Source: Ostreococcus lucimarinus CCE9901
Lineage: Eukaryota; Chlorophyta; Mamiellophyceae; Mamiellales; Bathycoccaceae
Direction of reading: 5' to 3'
Assembly (NCBI RefSeq): GCF_000092065.1
Contig: NC_009358.1
Span: 866,725-930,724, forward strand
DNA: 64,000 nucleotides
A program made the translations under genes and the position numbers. Shown here piece after piece: positions 39,094 to 49,500 of the stretch. Each line of letters opens with the position of its first letter. The first letter of the stretch is position 1. A model generated the notes under the pieces. The model ran no database searches, was not told the DNA's origin, and was given only the letters and a program-made list of their open reading frames with translations.

Positions 39094-40440
39094 ATGGATA
39101 AAACGCGCGGCGAAACGACGACGACGACGACGACGAGACGAAGCGGTGGACGACGACGTGACGCGCGAGCGCGCGCGAGCGCAGATGATGTCGAAGAGCG
39201 TGTGACGTCGACGCGTGAAACCACGACGGGGCGGTTCGGGAATGGAAACACGACGAGACGAGACGCGCTCATGGCGGCGGCGAGCGCGGCGGCGCTGCGA
39301 GCGACGGGAGCAAACGCGGCGGATGACGACGCGCGACGGTTGTTCGAGCAGAGGTTCCCGGTGCTGTTTAAACCGTTCATCGGTCGTGGAACGCGCGCGA
39401 CGGTGAAGCGAACGATCGTGCCGGGACAGATGTGGGCGTTTGAACAAAACATCGAGCTCGGCCCGCTCGAGACGACGATTCGATGCGTGACGTGCAAGCT
39501 AAGCGACGGTTCGCTGTGGGTGCACGCGCCCTTAGCGCCGACGGAGGAGTTTTTTGAATTTGTGGAGAGTTGTGGGGATGGTACGAGCGCGTGCGTTCGA
39601 TACGTCGTCGTGCCAACGTACGCGTTAGAGCATAAAATTTTCGCCAAGGATGCGCTCGCGCGATGGCGAGGCGCCAAGTTATACGCCTCGCCGGGGCAGT
39701 TTACGTTTCCCATTCGCGACGTCTCTGACGAAATAGTGTTCGGGAAAAAGGTGGACTTCGTATTACAAGGAAGTGATTTAGACGTGAGATCGCCTGTAGC
39801 GGTGCCTTGGAAGGATGAGATCGAGTTTGAGACGCTCGAAGCGGGAACGTTTGACGTGGGATCGACGAAGCAGACGATTTACGAGACCGCGTTTTTTCAC
39901 AAACCAAGCAAGACTTTGATCGTCACCGACGCCTTGGCGCAGATCCCGATCGACCCTCCGGAGGCGAATTCCGTGGAAAAACTCTTAGTCGTCTCCCAGC
40001 GATCGACGGCGGACCCCGTGCCCGAGGACACGCCCGAGGCGCGTCGCGCCGGGTGGGAGAAAACGGCGTTGTTGGTGAGTTACTTTTTCCCCGAACACGA
40101 AGAGCTCGACCCGGCGGCGCCTGGGACGGTGATTTGGACAGACGGTTGGCACGACAACTTTCAAGCCCTCGCCGGTCGCTTGCTCGTTCCCCCGGTCGTG
40201 CGCACGCTGCTTTACGCTCAAAATCCCAACGCTGTTCGCCGTTGGGTAGCCGCCGTGAGCTCGAGGTGGGATTTTGAGCGCGTCGTCCCGGCGCATTGGG
40301 AGGCGCCCTTGGCGTGTTCCCCCGGTGATTTCAAGCGCGCGTTCGCATTTTTAGACGACGATGCGATCGATGCGTTTCCCGAGGGTGATTTAAAGCGCGG
40401 TTTGCAGCCCGTAGCTGACATAGTGCTGAAGAAAAAGTAG
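39094..40440 (+). CDS. DUF4336 protein, probable thylakoid-lumen targeting
   Basis: 448 residues from the ATG at 39094; the in-frame ATG at 38971 would give a longer Ala/Arg leader and is possible. The leader has a twin-arginine (TTRRDALM) and an Ala-rich hydrophobic core ending in GANAAD, as for Tat import into the thylakoid lumen. The body follows the DUF4336 pattern: PFIGRGTRATVKR, a THSEPSL-equivalent substrate-facing block, and late FERVVPAHWEAP. DUF4336 is a conserved cyanobacterial/plastid family of unknown reaction, with a beta-lactamase-like flavour in its final His motif. Confidence 0.8.
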   Translation: MDKTRGETTTTTTTRRSGGRRRDARARASADDVEERVTSTRETTTGRFGNGNTTRRDALMAAASAAALRATGANAADDDARRLFEQRFPVLFKPFIGRGTRATVKRTIVPGQMWAFEQNIELGPLETTIRCVTCKLSDGSLWVHAPLAPTEEFFEFVESCGDGTSACVRYVVVPTYALEHKIFAKDALARWRGAKLYASPGQFTFPIRDVSDEIVFGKKVDFVLQGSDLDVRSPVAVPWKDEIEFETLEAGTFDVGSTKQTIYETAFFHKPSKTLIVTDALAQIPIDPPEANSVEKLLVVSQRSTADPVPEDTPEARRAGWEKTALLVSYFFPEHEELDPAAPGTVIWTDGWHDNFQALAGRLLVPPVVRTLLYAQNPNAVRRWVAAVSSRWDFERVVPAHWEAPLACSPGDFKRAFAFLDDDAIDAFPEGDLKRGLQPVADIVLKKK

Positions 40441-40506
40441 TACACGGTGTGTTTTACAACGCCGGCGTCGCTCGGCTGAGTCAGCATTCTTTCCAGTCAT
40501 TCGCGC

Positions 40507-40556
40507 TCGTTCGTTCCTTCCTTCGTTCGTTCGTTCGTCCGTTCGTTCGTTCGCTC
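40507..40556. repeat. TTCG tetranucleotide microsatellite
   Basis: A nearly pure (TTCG)n run with a few substitutions lies between the convergent 3' ends of the DUF4336 gene and the small gene ending at 40555. Confidence 0.85.
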
Positions 40557-40833
40557 ACTTCGCGGGATCGTTCCAGAGATTATTCACGTGCTTGCGCGGT
40601 GATCCTTTATCCCAGGACGATCGCCACACCTCTTCGTGTTTCGTCATCCCCGTCGTCCCCGTCGATGCGTTCGATTGCGTCGATGTCACGAACGAGCGGA
40701 ACGCGTAATACGTCGCCACGCCGACGCCCGACGCGACGCACAGCGCGCCAAGACTCGTTCGCGGGAGTTTGAAGAGTTTATGATTACGCGCGTAATCTTC
40801 GTGAATCGTGTGCGCGCGATGTAAATCAACCAT
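40555..40833 (-). CDS. Small single-TM protein, unknown
   Basis: 92 residues from the ATG at 40833. The N-terminus is His/Arg-rich, followed by one TM span (about residues 28-46: LGALCVASGVGVATYYAF). The C-terminal tail is hydrophilic, ending NNLWNDPAK. Size and topology are like accessory subunits of respiratory complexes, but I cannot name it. The much longer open frame that runs on upstream is the antisense shadow of the coiled-coil gene. Confidence 0.65.
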   Translation of the reverse strand: MVDLHRAHTIHEDYARNHKLFKLPRTSLGALCVASGVGVATYYAFRSFVTSTQSNASTGTTGMTKHEEVWRSSWDKGSPRKHVNNLWNDPAK

Positions 40834-41041
40834 GGGTGATGGCGGCTCGCCGACGTCGAGGTGTGCCGACGCCGACGCGGGCCGTTCGCGATGACGATTG
40901 GCCGTCGGCGCCGCGCGGCCGGTCGCACGTCGCGACGCGCGGTGAGGACGACGACGACGGGACGACGGGACGGGACGACGACGACGGGACGACGACGACG
41001 GGACGACGGGACGACGGGACGACGCGCGCACCGCGCGCGCG

Positions 41042-44000
41042 ATGGACGACCGCGCGGTGTTTAAAGATGGCACGAATGCGTCGCGTCGCCGAGGCGAGGA
41101 CGCCGTGGAAACGATGCGCGAGAAGCTGGAGAAGACATCCATCAAAGCGTTGCGAGCGTTGGAGGCGAAAGACGCGGAGATCGCGCGATTGCGCGCGGAG
41201 CTGCGGGCGCGCGAGCGAAGAGAAGGGGCGACGACGGCGTTTGAACGGCGAAGACGCGCTCGACGCGGAGGCGAAGACGAAGGTGAGATGAGCGATGAGG
41301 AGACGTTCGAGGACGAGGATCGGTATCGAAACGCGCGACGCGGTCGAACGTCGGCGTCGGCGTCGGCATCGGGCGCGCGCGTTGGGCAATTGGAACGGGA
41401 ATTGGAAGACGAACGCGCCGTCGTCATTCGTTTGAGGCGAGAGCTGCGCGAGGCAAACGGAAACGCGGAAAGGCTTCGAGAGTCGCACGAAGAAGCGAAG
41501 AAGTTTGCGTTGGCGAGCGAAAAACACGCGGGGGCGTTGACAGAACGAATGCAGCGCTTGGTGTGCGCGCGAGATGAGCGGTGGAGCGAGCGCGAGAATG
41601 CGGCGGATGCCTCGGAGAGAGCGTTGTCGGCTCGCGTCGCCGCGCTGACGGTCGAAAGCGCGCGCGCGAGCGAAGAAGGCGAGCGATGGCGGGTAAAGGC
41701 GCAAGATTTAGAAGAAGAATTACGCTCAATCAAGGCTGCCACGTTCGAAACCGAGATCTTGAATGAAGAGGAGGACGAAGACGCCGGCGCCGCAGAGTCG
41801 GCGCATCGATTGCGCGTTCGACTCGCCGAGACGCGTCTCGCGCTTCGCCAGGCGCTTGCCTCGGATAGCGCTGAAGCGAATACGATGGCATCATCGCAGA
41901 CCAGCGAGCAAATCGGTGATGCGCTCTCGATGATGTCGCAATCATCGAGGATGACAGCGACTAAGAGCGCGCGAGACAACGCCAAACTTGCCTCTGCTGA
42001 AGAGAAAATTTCTTCTCTCAAACGCGTCGTGAAGGAACTTAGAAGTACGAATAACTCGCAAGCGAACGAGCTCGGGCGATTGGAAATGCTATTGAGGGAA
42101 CAAATCGCGTCGAGCAAACTCACGCTAGAGTCCGCGGAGGCGACTTCTGAAAACGCGACACACGAACGGGAATACTTCACCAACACCTTGCGCGAACGCG
42201 AAGAAGAATTACTCGTCTTGAGAGACACTTTATCGGTATTAGAAAGTGATCGTTCGCCTGCGACAGCAGATGGTGATTGGCGGCGAGACGAAATGAATCG
42301 AGCGCGCGAGAAGATTATCGCCCTCGAGACTGAAAATGCGTCGCTCGTAAACGAGAGAGAGCTTCTCGCGGGCGAGGTGCGACAGTATCGCCACGAGCTC
42401 AAGGGTGAGTCGGAGCGCGCGGAGGCGTACGAGAGCATCGCCAAATCTGCGCGCCAGCGCGAAGAAATCTTGTTCGCACAACTCGAGTGGAAAACTGAAG
42501 AGTGCATCGCGTACATGGATGCGGAGCTTGAGCTGCTGAGTCGTTTAGACGACGCCGAGCGAGACAACTTGGATTTGGAAATCAGTCTCAAGTCGTGTGA
42601 GAAAGCGCTTCGACTGCAAGTCGAACGGTTGAGTCAATACAGCGCCACGCAGATCGGAGATTTGAAACGCAAAGTTCAACAGAGCGTGACGGATACCGTT
42701 TCAACAGACGCCGCGGCGAACTTTTGCCGCGGTATCCAAATCGCGCTGCGACAGACAGACGACGGGGAAACCACTGTCAATCAAAGACTTGAAGAAGCGC
42801 TCTTGGATGCGCAGCGCACGATTGCTCTGTTGGAGTGTACGTCTATTAAATACGAGAAGGCTTTTACTTCGGCTATGAGGCACGTGGAGAAGGCGGAACA
42901 TCGCAGCGAGTCGACAAAGACAGCGTTTGATCACGTGTGCGCCATTCTCGAACTTTCTCAAAAGTCGTACGCCTCTCTGAGCTCCAAGGCCATGAGTTCG
43001 TTGGAGAATCGACTCATGACGACGCACGCTCGCAACGTAAAGTTATCACAGATAATTGTGCGAGGCGAAACGGACACGGGCGTCGAGCTTAACGAAATGG
43101 AGGAGGAACTGCGCGATCGCGACGAAAAGATTGAATTAATGAAGGCGCGCATCGACGAGCTCGAAGTCACGGGAAGCGAACTCATTGGCGCTCGCGAGTC
43201 GGCTGCGAGCGCTATGCAAGCCATGTCGGTGGCCCGCGATAAGGCGAAGAAGGAAGTGTTCGAGGAGCAGGATCGCTTGCGCGAAGCCCAGCGCACGATT
43301 GCCGAACTTAACGCCCGCGTTGCGCAGCTTCACGAAGAATTTCGGGCGTCGATATTAGAAGATCAGGCGGACCAATTGCGCGCGTTAGTCGAAGAACAAG
43401 CGCAGACGATCGCATCGGCGTCTATGGAGCTAGAGAAACGAGTGAATGCGGAAACGCATGCGCAGGAGAGACTGGCAGAAATCACACGAGAGCTCGAAGC
43501 GACGCGTGAAAGCTTTGAGCGAGCGACTGCAGAGCTCGAAGAAGTACGGGAATCTCGCGCAAAGCTCGTCGAGCGGACAGATGGACAATCTGAACACCCT
43601 GATGTCGTGACAAAATTGAGCCAGCGCACATCCGAGCTCGAAAAAGCGATTGAGGTTCGAGACGATCGAATCAGAGAATTGGAAAAGTCGGCGCGCTTCG
43701 AGACGGCTTTGGCGACAAAGGGAACGACGGCGACGCTTGGTGCGAAAGTTGATCCTCACGATGCGGAAAGCTTAGTCACTGTCGCGCTCAAAGACAACCG
43801 AGCGGCTGCTGTCGTCGCAGCCGCTGCGCGTGACGAAGTCGATCGACTGAAGGAAGAAATCAGATGGCGTGATGACGCCTTGGCTGCCGTCGGCGCGTCG
43901 ACGACAAATGTCGCGATGGACGAATCCACGCGAACTGAACTCGAAAATATCAAGTCTCTTCTCGAAGGCGCGTTCAAGCAACACGAAGGACGGTTATCAG

Positions 44001-45163
44001 AAACCAATCGCTTGGTCGCGCGCGACACATCGACTTTGCAAGCATACGCCGAGGTAATGACGGCGAGGCTGCTCAACTTGGAAGCCGAAATCGCGGAACA
44101 AAAGCGAAAAGAAGAGGAATGGCAGGCGAGCAACATGCCGGGCGATGATGAGCGTCGCGCGCACGTGGAAAGATGTAAGCGCTACAGAGAGCTCATGCAA
44201 CGCCTGCGTCAGGAGCACGAACGCGAGCGAAATAAACTGTTGGAATTCGTCAAGGAGTCGGAAGCAAAGATTGCCGATTTGACCAGGCGCGTGCAGAGCA
44301 GCTGGGCAGGAGAATCCGAGGCTGAAGTCGCCAATCTCAACGCGCAGCTCGTGCGCGCAAATCAACGAATCGAAGAGCTCGAACGTCAGCTAAAAACCAA
44401 GCAACTCGCCGTCGACGCGACAGAAGGCGGTTTCACTTTGCTCACAGAAGTCGAATCCGCCGACGCAGAACTTCGAGACACCAGCGCCAAGCTCGCGACG
44501 AGCGTCGAAGAAGCCGCTCGACTTCGCGATGAACTCGAACAGTGCAAGACGCAAATCGAGTCGATGAGGGAAGAAACGAAGAAAGCTGTGGAGAAGCAGC
44601 TGACGACCCGATTCCGGCGCGAGCTGGCGAGACACGAAGATGAGATCGAGCGATTGCGCGAACGTTGCTCGGCGTTCGCACCGCCGTGCGCATCCCTGGT
44701 TGAGGCTGTGCGCAAGATGTCGATACGCTTGTTGCGTATGTCAGCCGCTGTGGCGCACATGTCGAGACAAGCCCAAGGCAAGCAGTCGATATCAGAAACC
44801 CTGATGGCGAAAGATGCGAACGAAGTTGCTTCTTTGGTCGGGTTGTCGCTCGAGGAAATCACCTCGGTGTTTGCAGTGCAAAACATTCGTTCCGACGGTT
44901 CCGCGGATGAAGCGAAAACGGCGCTGAGCATGTTGGATTCACCGGAAAATATCGCCGCTGCGATCGCGTGGTGCGAGGCGCGTACCTTGCAACTCAACGA
45001 CGCTTTGACATCGGAGGCTCCGATTGCCGAAGTCTGGAGAGACGATGCACTCGACGCCGTGACGTCGCTCGTGCACGATCAAGCGAGCGCGGCTGAGACG
45101 TGCCTTCGCGAGTCCACGCCCGAACTTCAACGCTGGTGGATGGGATTAGCTACTAGTGACTAG
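41042..45163 (+). CDS. Large coiled-coil protein
   Basis: 1373 residues in one exon. Apart from a basic/acidic segment at about 60-115 it is nearly continuous heptad-rich coiled coil (Glu, Lys, Arg, Leu, Ala) to about residue 1215. The last 150 residues are a mixed helical domain with two hydrophobic helices (VRKMSIRLLRMSAAVAHM and NIAAAIAWCEARTLQL). This resembles structural proteins of centrosomes, golgins or chromosome axes, with no diagnostic GRIP, kinesin or SMC motif. Function is not assigned. Confidence 0.85.
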   Translation: MDDRAVFKDGTNASRRRGEDAVETMREKLEKTSIKALRALEAKDAEIARLRAELRARERREGATTAFERRRRARRGGEDEGEMSDEETFEDEDRYRNARRGRTSASASASGARVGQLERELEDERAVVIRLRRELREANGNAERLRESHEEAKKFALASEKHAGALTERMQRLVCARDERWSERENAADASERALSARVAALTVESARASEEGERWRVKAQDLEEELRSIKAATFETEILNEEEDEDAGAAESAHRLRVRLAETRLALRQALASDSAEANTMASSQTSEQIGDALSMMSQSSRMTATKSARDNAKLASAEEKISSLKRVVKELRSTNNSQANELGRLEMLLREQIASSKLTLESAEATSENATHEREYFTNTLREREEELLVLRDTLSVLESDRSPATADGDWRRDEMNRAREKIIALETENASLVNERELLAGEVRQYRHELKGESERAEAYESIAKSARQREEILFAQLEWKTEECIAYMDAELELLSRLDDAERDNLDLEISLKSCEKALRLQVERLSQYSATQIGDLKRKVQQSVTDTVSTDAAANFCRGIQIALRQTDDGETTVNQRLEEALLDAQRTIALLECTSIKYEKAFTSAMRHVEKAEHRSESTKTAFDHVCAILELSQKSYASLSSKAMSSLENRLMTTHARNVKLSQIIVRGETDTGVELNEMEEELRDRDEKIELMKARIDELEVTGSELIGARESAASAMQAMSVARDKAKKEVFEEQDRLREAQRTIAELNARVAQLHEEFRASILEDQADQLRALVEEQAQTIASASMELEKRVNAETHAQERLAEITRELEATRESFERATAELEEVRESRAKLVERTDGQSEHPDVVTKLSQRTSELEKAIEVRDDRIRELEKSARFETALATKGTTATLGAKVDPHDAESLVTVALKDNRAAAVVAAAARDEVDRLKEEIRWRDDALAAVGASTTNVAMDESTRTELENIKSLLEGAFKQHEGRLSETNRLVARDTSTLQAYAEVMTARLLNLEAEIAEQKRKEEEWQASNMPGDDERRAHVERCKRYRELMQRLRQEHERERNKLLEFVKESEAKIADLTRRVQSSWAGESEAEVANLNAQLVRANQRIEELERQLKTKQLAVDATEGGFTLLTEVESADAELRDTSAKLATSVEEAARLRDELEQCKTQIESMREETKKAVEKQLTTRFRRELARHEDEIERLRERCSAFAPPCASLVEAVRKMSIRLLRMSAAVAHMSRQAQGKQSISETLMAKDANEVASLVGLSLEEITSVFAVQNIRSDGSADEAKTALSMLDSPENIAAAIAWCEARTLQLNDALTSEAPIAEVWRDDALDAVTSLVHDQASAAETCLRESTPELQRWWMGLATSD

Positions 45164-45197
45164 GGAATGTATTATTTTCACTATTTTCACTATTTTC

Positions 45198-45688
45198 CTA
45201 CGCTAATTTTCCCGCCTTCTGTAGCGCGATGCGTGCCTCGACCCGCGCCTTCGCGATTTGTGAATTTATCGCCGCCTGTCGCGCCTCGTCCGCTGGCGGT
45301 GGGGCCACGACGGGTTGTTGCGGACCAGCGCTGTGAAACGAGATTCCGTTTCGCTTGGCGAGGTACTTCTCCGTGACCCGCTTCTGTTCATCAGCGAGCG
45401 CACGAGCGAAATCTTCCTCCTCCACTGGCGATTCGTCAAACGCAAATTTTGCCCCAGTGGCGAACGCGTCGCTCGCCGACACTCCATCTCGCGCGCAGGT
45501 CTCCATGAACTCTGGGTTCCTAAAAGTCGATGACGTGAACATCAACGCGCTCGGCGTCACGCCTCGTCGTCTCGCGACGATTAAGAGGTCGTTCACTCTC
45601 TGTTGCGTCGCCTTCGTCTCCTCGCTCGTCTCGCTCGTCTCGCTCGTCGTCGCCCCGTATCTCGCCGCGATCGCCGCCACCCACGCGT

Positions 45689-45774
<86 letters not shown>

Positions 45775-45962
45775 CGATCATCGACGTTCACCCTCGTCGT
45801 CATCGCCGTCGGTCGCGCCGGTCCCACGAACGCATCCTCGCCGTCGCTCGTCGCTTCGTCCGCCGTCTGCCGCGCCGATCCAGCGCGCGCCGGTCCCACG
45901 AAGCCACCGTCGTCGCCGTCGCCGTCGTCGCTGCTTCCGTACTCTCCCACGAACGCGTCCAT
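45198..45962 (-). CDS. SAP30BP/HCNGP-like protein with Asp-Gly repeat
   Basis: 254 residues from the ATG at 45962. Two FVGPAR motifs flank acidic sequence. A trinucleotide-derived Gly-Asp-Asp repeat lies at about 62-90. The C-terminal half contains TFRNPEFMETC and an acidic turn-helix leading to QKRVTEKYLAKRNGISF, which resembles the HCNGP domain of SAP30BP (normally FRNP, then DPHGW-like). The divergence is considerable, as the DPHG block is not obvious. SAP30BP is implicated in splicing and transcriptional repression. Confidence 0.6.
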
Positions 45963-46519
45963 CGTCGCGATGGGACGGCGCGACGCGTCGGCGGCGTTCG
46001 TCCGAGTGTCGCGGCGCGAACGCGCGACGCGCGAACAAAGGGTCGCGGATATTTTGGTTTTTCGAAAATTCGAATGGATGCGATCAAATCTACGTATACG
46101 GTGTGTAAAAAACGCCATCACGAGTGGATAGGGTTCTGCATCCAAATCTTTAAATCGCGCGGCGCAGCTGTCGACGTTTTGGCGCGCAAGATGACGGATG
46201 AGTTTCGACGCCGCGCCGCACACCTCGCCGCTCGACGAGGTTATAAATCTAAATCTCGAGCGAAACGAACTGCATCGATTCGATCGTGTTCCGCGCGAGC
46301 ATCGCGTCGTCATCCGCGCTTGAGGGAGCGCGCACGGACAACGCGCGCGCGAACGGCGTCGAACGAATTCGCTTGTTCCCCCGATCTCGACACATCGCCG
46401 ATCGCGCGCATCGGCGACGTCGATTTCGAGCGCGTCGCGGGAGTGTTCGGTGACGAACGCGCGCGTGGACGTGAGAACGAACGTCGTTCGTTCACCGCGA
46501 GCGGCGCTCGCGCGAAGGC
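45963..46519. promoter_or_regulatory. Divergent intergenic region before DNMT5
   Basis: 557 bases between SAP30BP-like and DNMT5 starts. It is AT-richer than the flanks, with a TATAAAT at 46242-46248 and AT-rich patches around 46045-46160. Frames across it do not look coding. A promoter for either gene is likely. Confidence 0.4.
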
Positions 46520-49500
46520 ATGGCTGGGAAACGCGCGACGCCGGTAAAAGATGCGTCGAAAAACAAACCGAAAACGACGCCGGTGAAGAAGTCGACGATG
46601 AAGGCGCCGCGGGACGGGGCGTCGGCGCCGAATTCGCCGGCGGGGCGTGGAACGCCGCGACGAGCGACGGCGAATAAGGCAACAGAAAGAATGAAGGAAA
46701 TGGCTGTGAAGACGGAGGACATGGATGAGGACTACGCGTTCGACGGGGATGACGATTACGCCGCGGCGCCGAGCGCGCCGGCGAGCGGGCGCACGACGCC
46801 GAAGAAGTACAGAGCGCGCGTCGTGGGAGGATCAGCACCGCCGACACCGATGAGCAAGAGGTACGCTAGTAGTGGTTCTTTGATTTTATCTCCGTTGCGC
46901 GCGTGAACAGGACGGCGCGGATGAGAGAAAAGGGGAATCGCGATCAGGGCGCCCGCGGGTGCCCGCGACGCGTTTCCCGCCCGAACTGCGTCGCCGACGG
47001 CAAACGCGCGCCTCACGCGACGTTGACGCGCTTCGGGCGCGTTGAAATCGCGCGTATACATGGATGACTGACGAATATTTTTTCACCTCTTGTTTCATTT
47101 TTAACAGATCTCCGGGTGGTTCTCCGCGCAAGAGCGGAGACAGCGACAGCGGCGCGAGCGGCAACCCGAGAACGCAACTCGCGGAGCATTTGCCCGTGAT
47201 TGCGGATATCGGTGGTATGTTTGCCGATCTTGTTAGTCGTGTTCCGGGCATGGAGAACTTCTTGACGGCGATGAAGCGCCCGTTACGCGTCGCGACGATG
47301 TGCTCTGGCACGGAGTCGCCGCTTCTCGCACTCGACAAGATTGGGGACGCCACGGAAAAACTCTATGGTACGCGTCTCGCCGTCGACCACGTGTTCTCGT
47401 GCGAGATCGAACCGTTCAAGCAAGCATACATCGAGCGTAACTTCGCGCCGCCAATCCTCTTTCGCGATATTCGCGAATTAGGCGGCGACCAGGCGACGAC
47501 GGCTTACGGCGCGAAAATCAACGTGCCGCACGACGTCGACATGCTCGTCGCGGGTACTTCTTGTGTCGATTACTCCAACTTGAACAACGAGCGTAAGGGT
47601 CTCGAGGCACAAGGGGAGTCTGGTCAAACGTTCCGCGGGATGATGAACTGGATCAGAAAGAGCCAACCACCGATCATCATCTTGGAGAACGTGTGCAACG
47701 CGCCGTGGGATCAAGTGCAGAAGAAGTTTGAAGACGAGGGCTACCACGCGCGTTTCATGCGCGTGGACACGAAGCGGTTCTACATTCCGCACACGCGTAC
47801 GCGTGTGTACTTGTTTGCGTGCAAAGCGAGCGATGCATCGCTCGTCGAAGCGTGGAAGGGTATGGTAAAGTCGCTCGAGCGACCGGCGAGCGCGACGCTC
47901 GAAGCATTCCTCTTCGACGCCGACGATCCTCGTGTACACGAAGGTCGACGTATGTTGGCTCGCCCGGGTGAAGATTCGACGCGCGCAAACACTGACTGGG
48001 GACGGTGCGAATCTCGTCATCAACGCGCACGCTTGGAGGAAGGTTTGGGTCAGCGTCGCCCGTTCACGCATTGGGATGGCGGTTGCACGCTCCCCGACTT
48101 TGCATGGAACGACTGGGGTAAGGCTCAGACCGACCGCGTGCTTGACTTGATGGACATCGACTATTTACGCCTTGCGCAACTTGATATTGATTCCATGCAC
48201 AAGACTTTGGTTTGGAACCTCTCTCAAAACGTCGATCGTACCACCGGCTCGGTCGCTCCGGGAATTTGCCCGTGCCTGACGCCATCGATGGTGCCGTTCG
48301 TCACCAACCGTGGTGGTCCTCTCGTCGGCATTGAAGCTCTGAGCTTACAAGGGATTCCGGTCGATGACTTGTTGTTGACCCGTGAAAGCGAGAACCAAAT
48401 GAGCGATTTAGCCGGCAACGCGATGACGACGACCGTCGTCGGCGCTTGCATGCTCGCCGCGATGACTCTCATGACGGACAACCTCGCCGCAAAGAAGCAC
48501 AAGACGGCTCGACGCGCTTTACTGCTTGACGATGATTCCAAGGAGAGCTCGCAAACTATGCAAGGCTCGCTGACAGTCGTTCAAGCTGCTGCGGCTAAGA
48601 AGACGGAGGTCGTCGGGCAAGACAAGTTGGTGAAGCGTCCCCTCGATCTCGGCATGAAGCCAGTCGGGATGAAGGAGCTCCTCAGCAAGGCGAACAGATC
48701 TGCGCGTTTGTGCGTGTGCGAAGGTGAAACTGGCACCACTGATGCGGATTCTCTCGTCATTTGCCGTGACTGCTCTCACACGTGCTGTATCAAGTGCTGC
48801 GGGCGACCCGAACACAACTACGAGAAGCACGTCGTCGATCGCATCTTGCCGGAGGATTTCAAAGAAGACTTGAAAAACTCTCTGCCGATGCACATGAAGT
48901 TGGATGTGAGCTCGGCCAAGTTTACGAAACCGAAAGAACTTCTTGGTAAAGTGTGGGACGACTGGATGGACGCGATCAAGGCTATTGGGGAAGCTGATTT
49001 CTTGTTCCGAGGCATGAAGCGAACCAACGTCTGGCGCGTGTATTACTCGTGCGCTTCTGAGGACAAAGTACGCTTGGAATTGCGCATCGCTCCTAACGCG
49101 GCCGAGTGGTTGATCTTCGTTGATCCTTCCATCAAGAAGGGCAAACCGGAGGAGTTCCATGAACGCCCGTTGATGCGTATGCTCTTGGACAAGTCGGCGA
49201 AGAGCGTCTTGGACGGCACGTGGGAGTTCTTCTCGCCAGAGTACGCCGCGGTGCCGGTTATTCTTGAAGGTAAGGGCGAACTCGAAGATTCTTGGCAGAT
49301 CAAGCTCGGTATGTTGACCAACAGCAAGCTGAACGGTGACGTGAATTGGCCGGAGGAACGTTGGACTCAGTACGAAGTTAAGCTGAAAGATCCGAAGAAC
49401 GCGACAGAGTTTGATCGCAGCATCACCGGCACCTACCAGCTTTATGACAAATGCGACGCCGCTCAAAGTTCATTGCACAAGCGCATTGGTGGCCCGCAAA

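Noticed and set aside
40834-42591. Long minus-strand Ser/Arg-rich open frame opposite the coiled-coil gene
   Set aside because: Antisense shadow of Glu/Arg/Leu codons; only its last 92 residues (40555-40833) look like a real protein.
45690-45780. GTC/GCC trinucleotide run as a regulatory repeat or CRISPR-like array
   Set aside because: It is the coding repeat for Gly-Asp-Asp in the SAP30BP-like gene; no spacers.
47064-47107. ATG at 47064 as the DNMT5 start
   Set aside because: It lies inside the proposed intron, immediately at the branch site; the residues it adds (Phe/Cys/Ile-rich) match no DNMT5 and the upstream exon at 46520 reads as a proper Lys/Pro-rich N-terminus.
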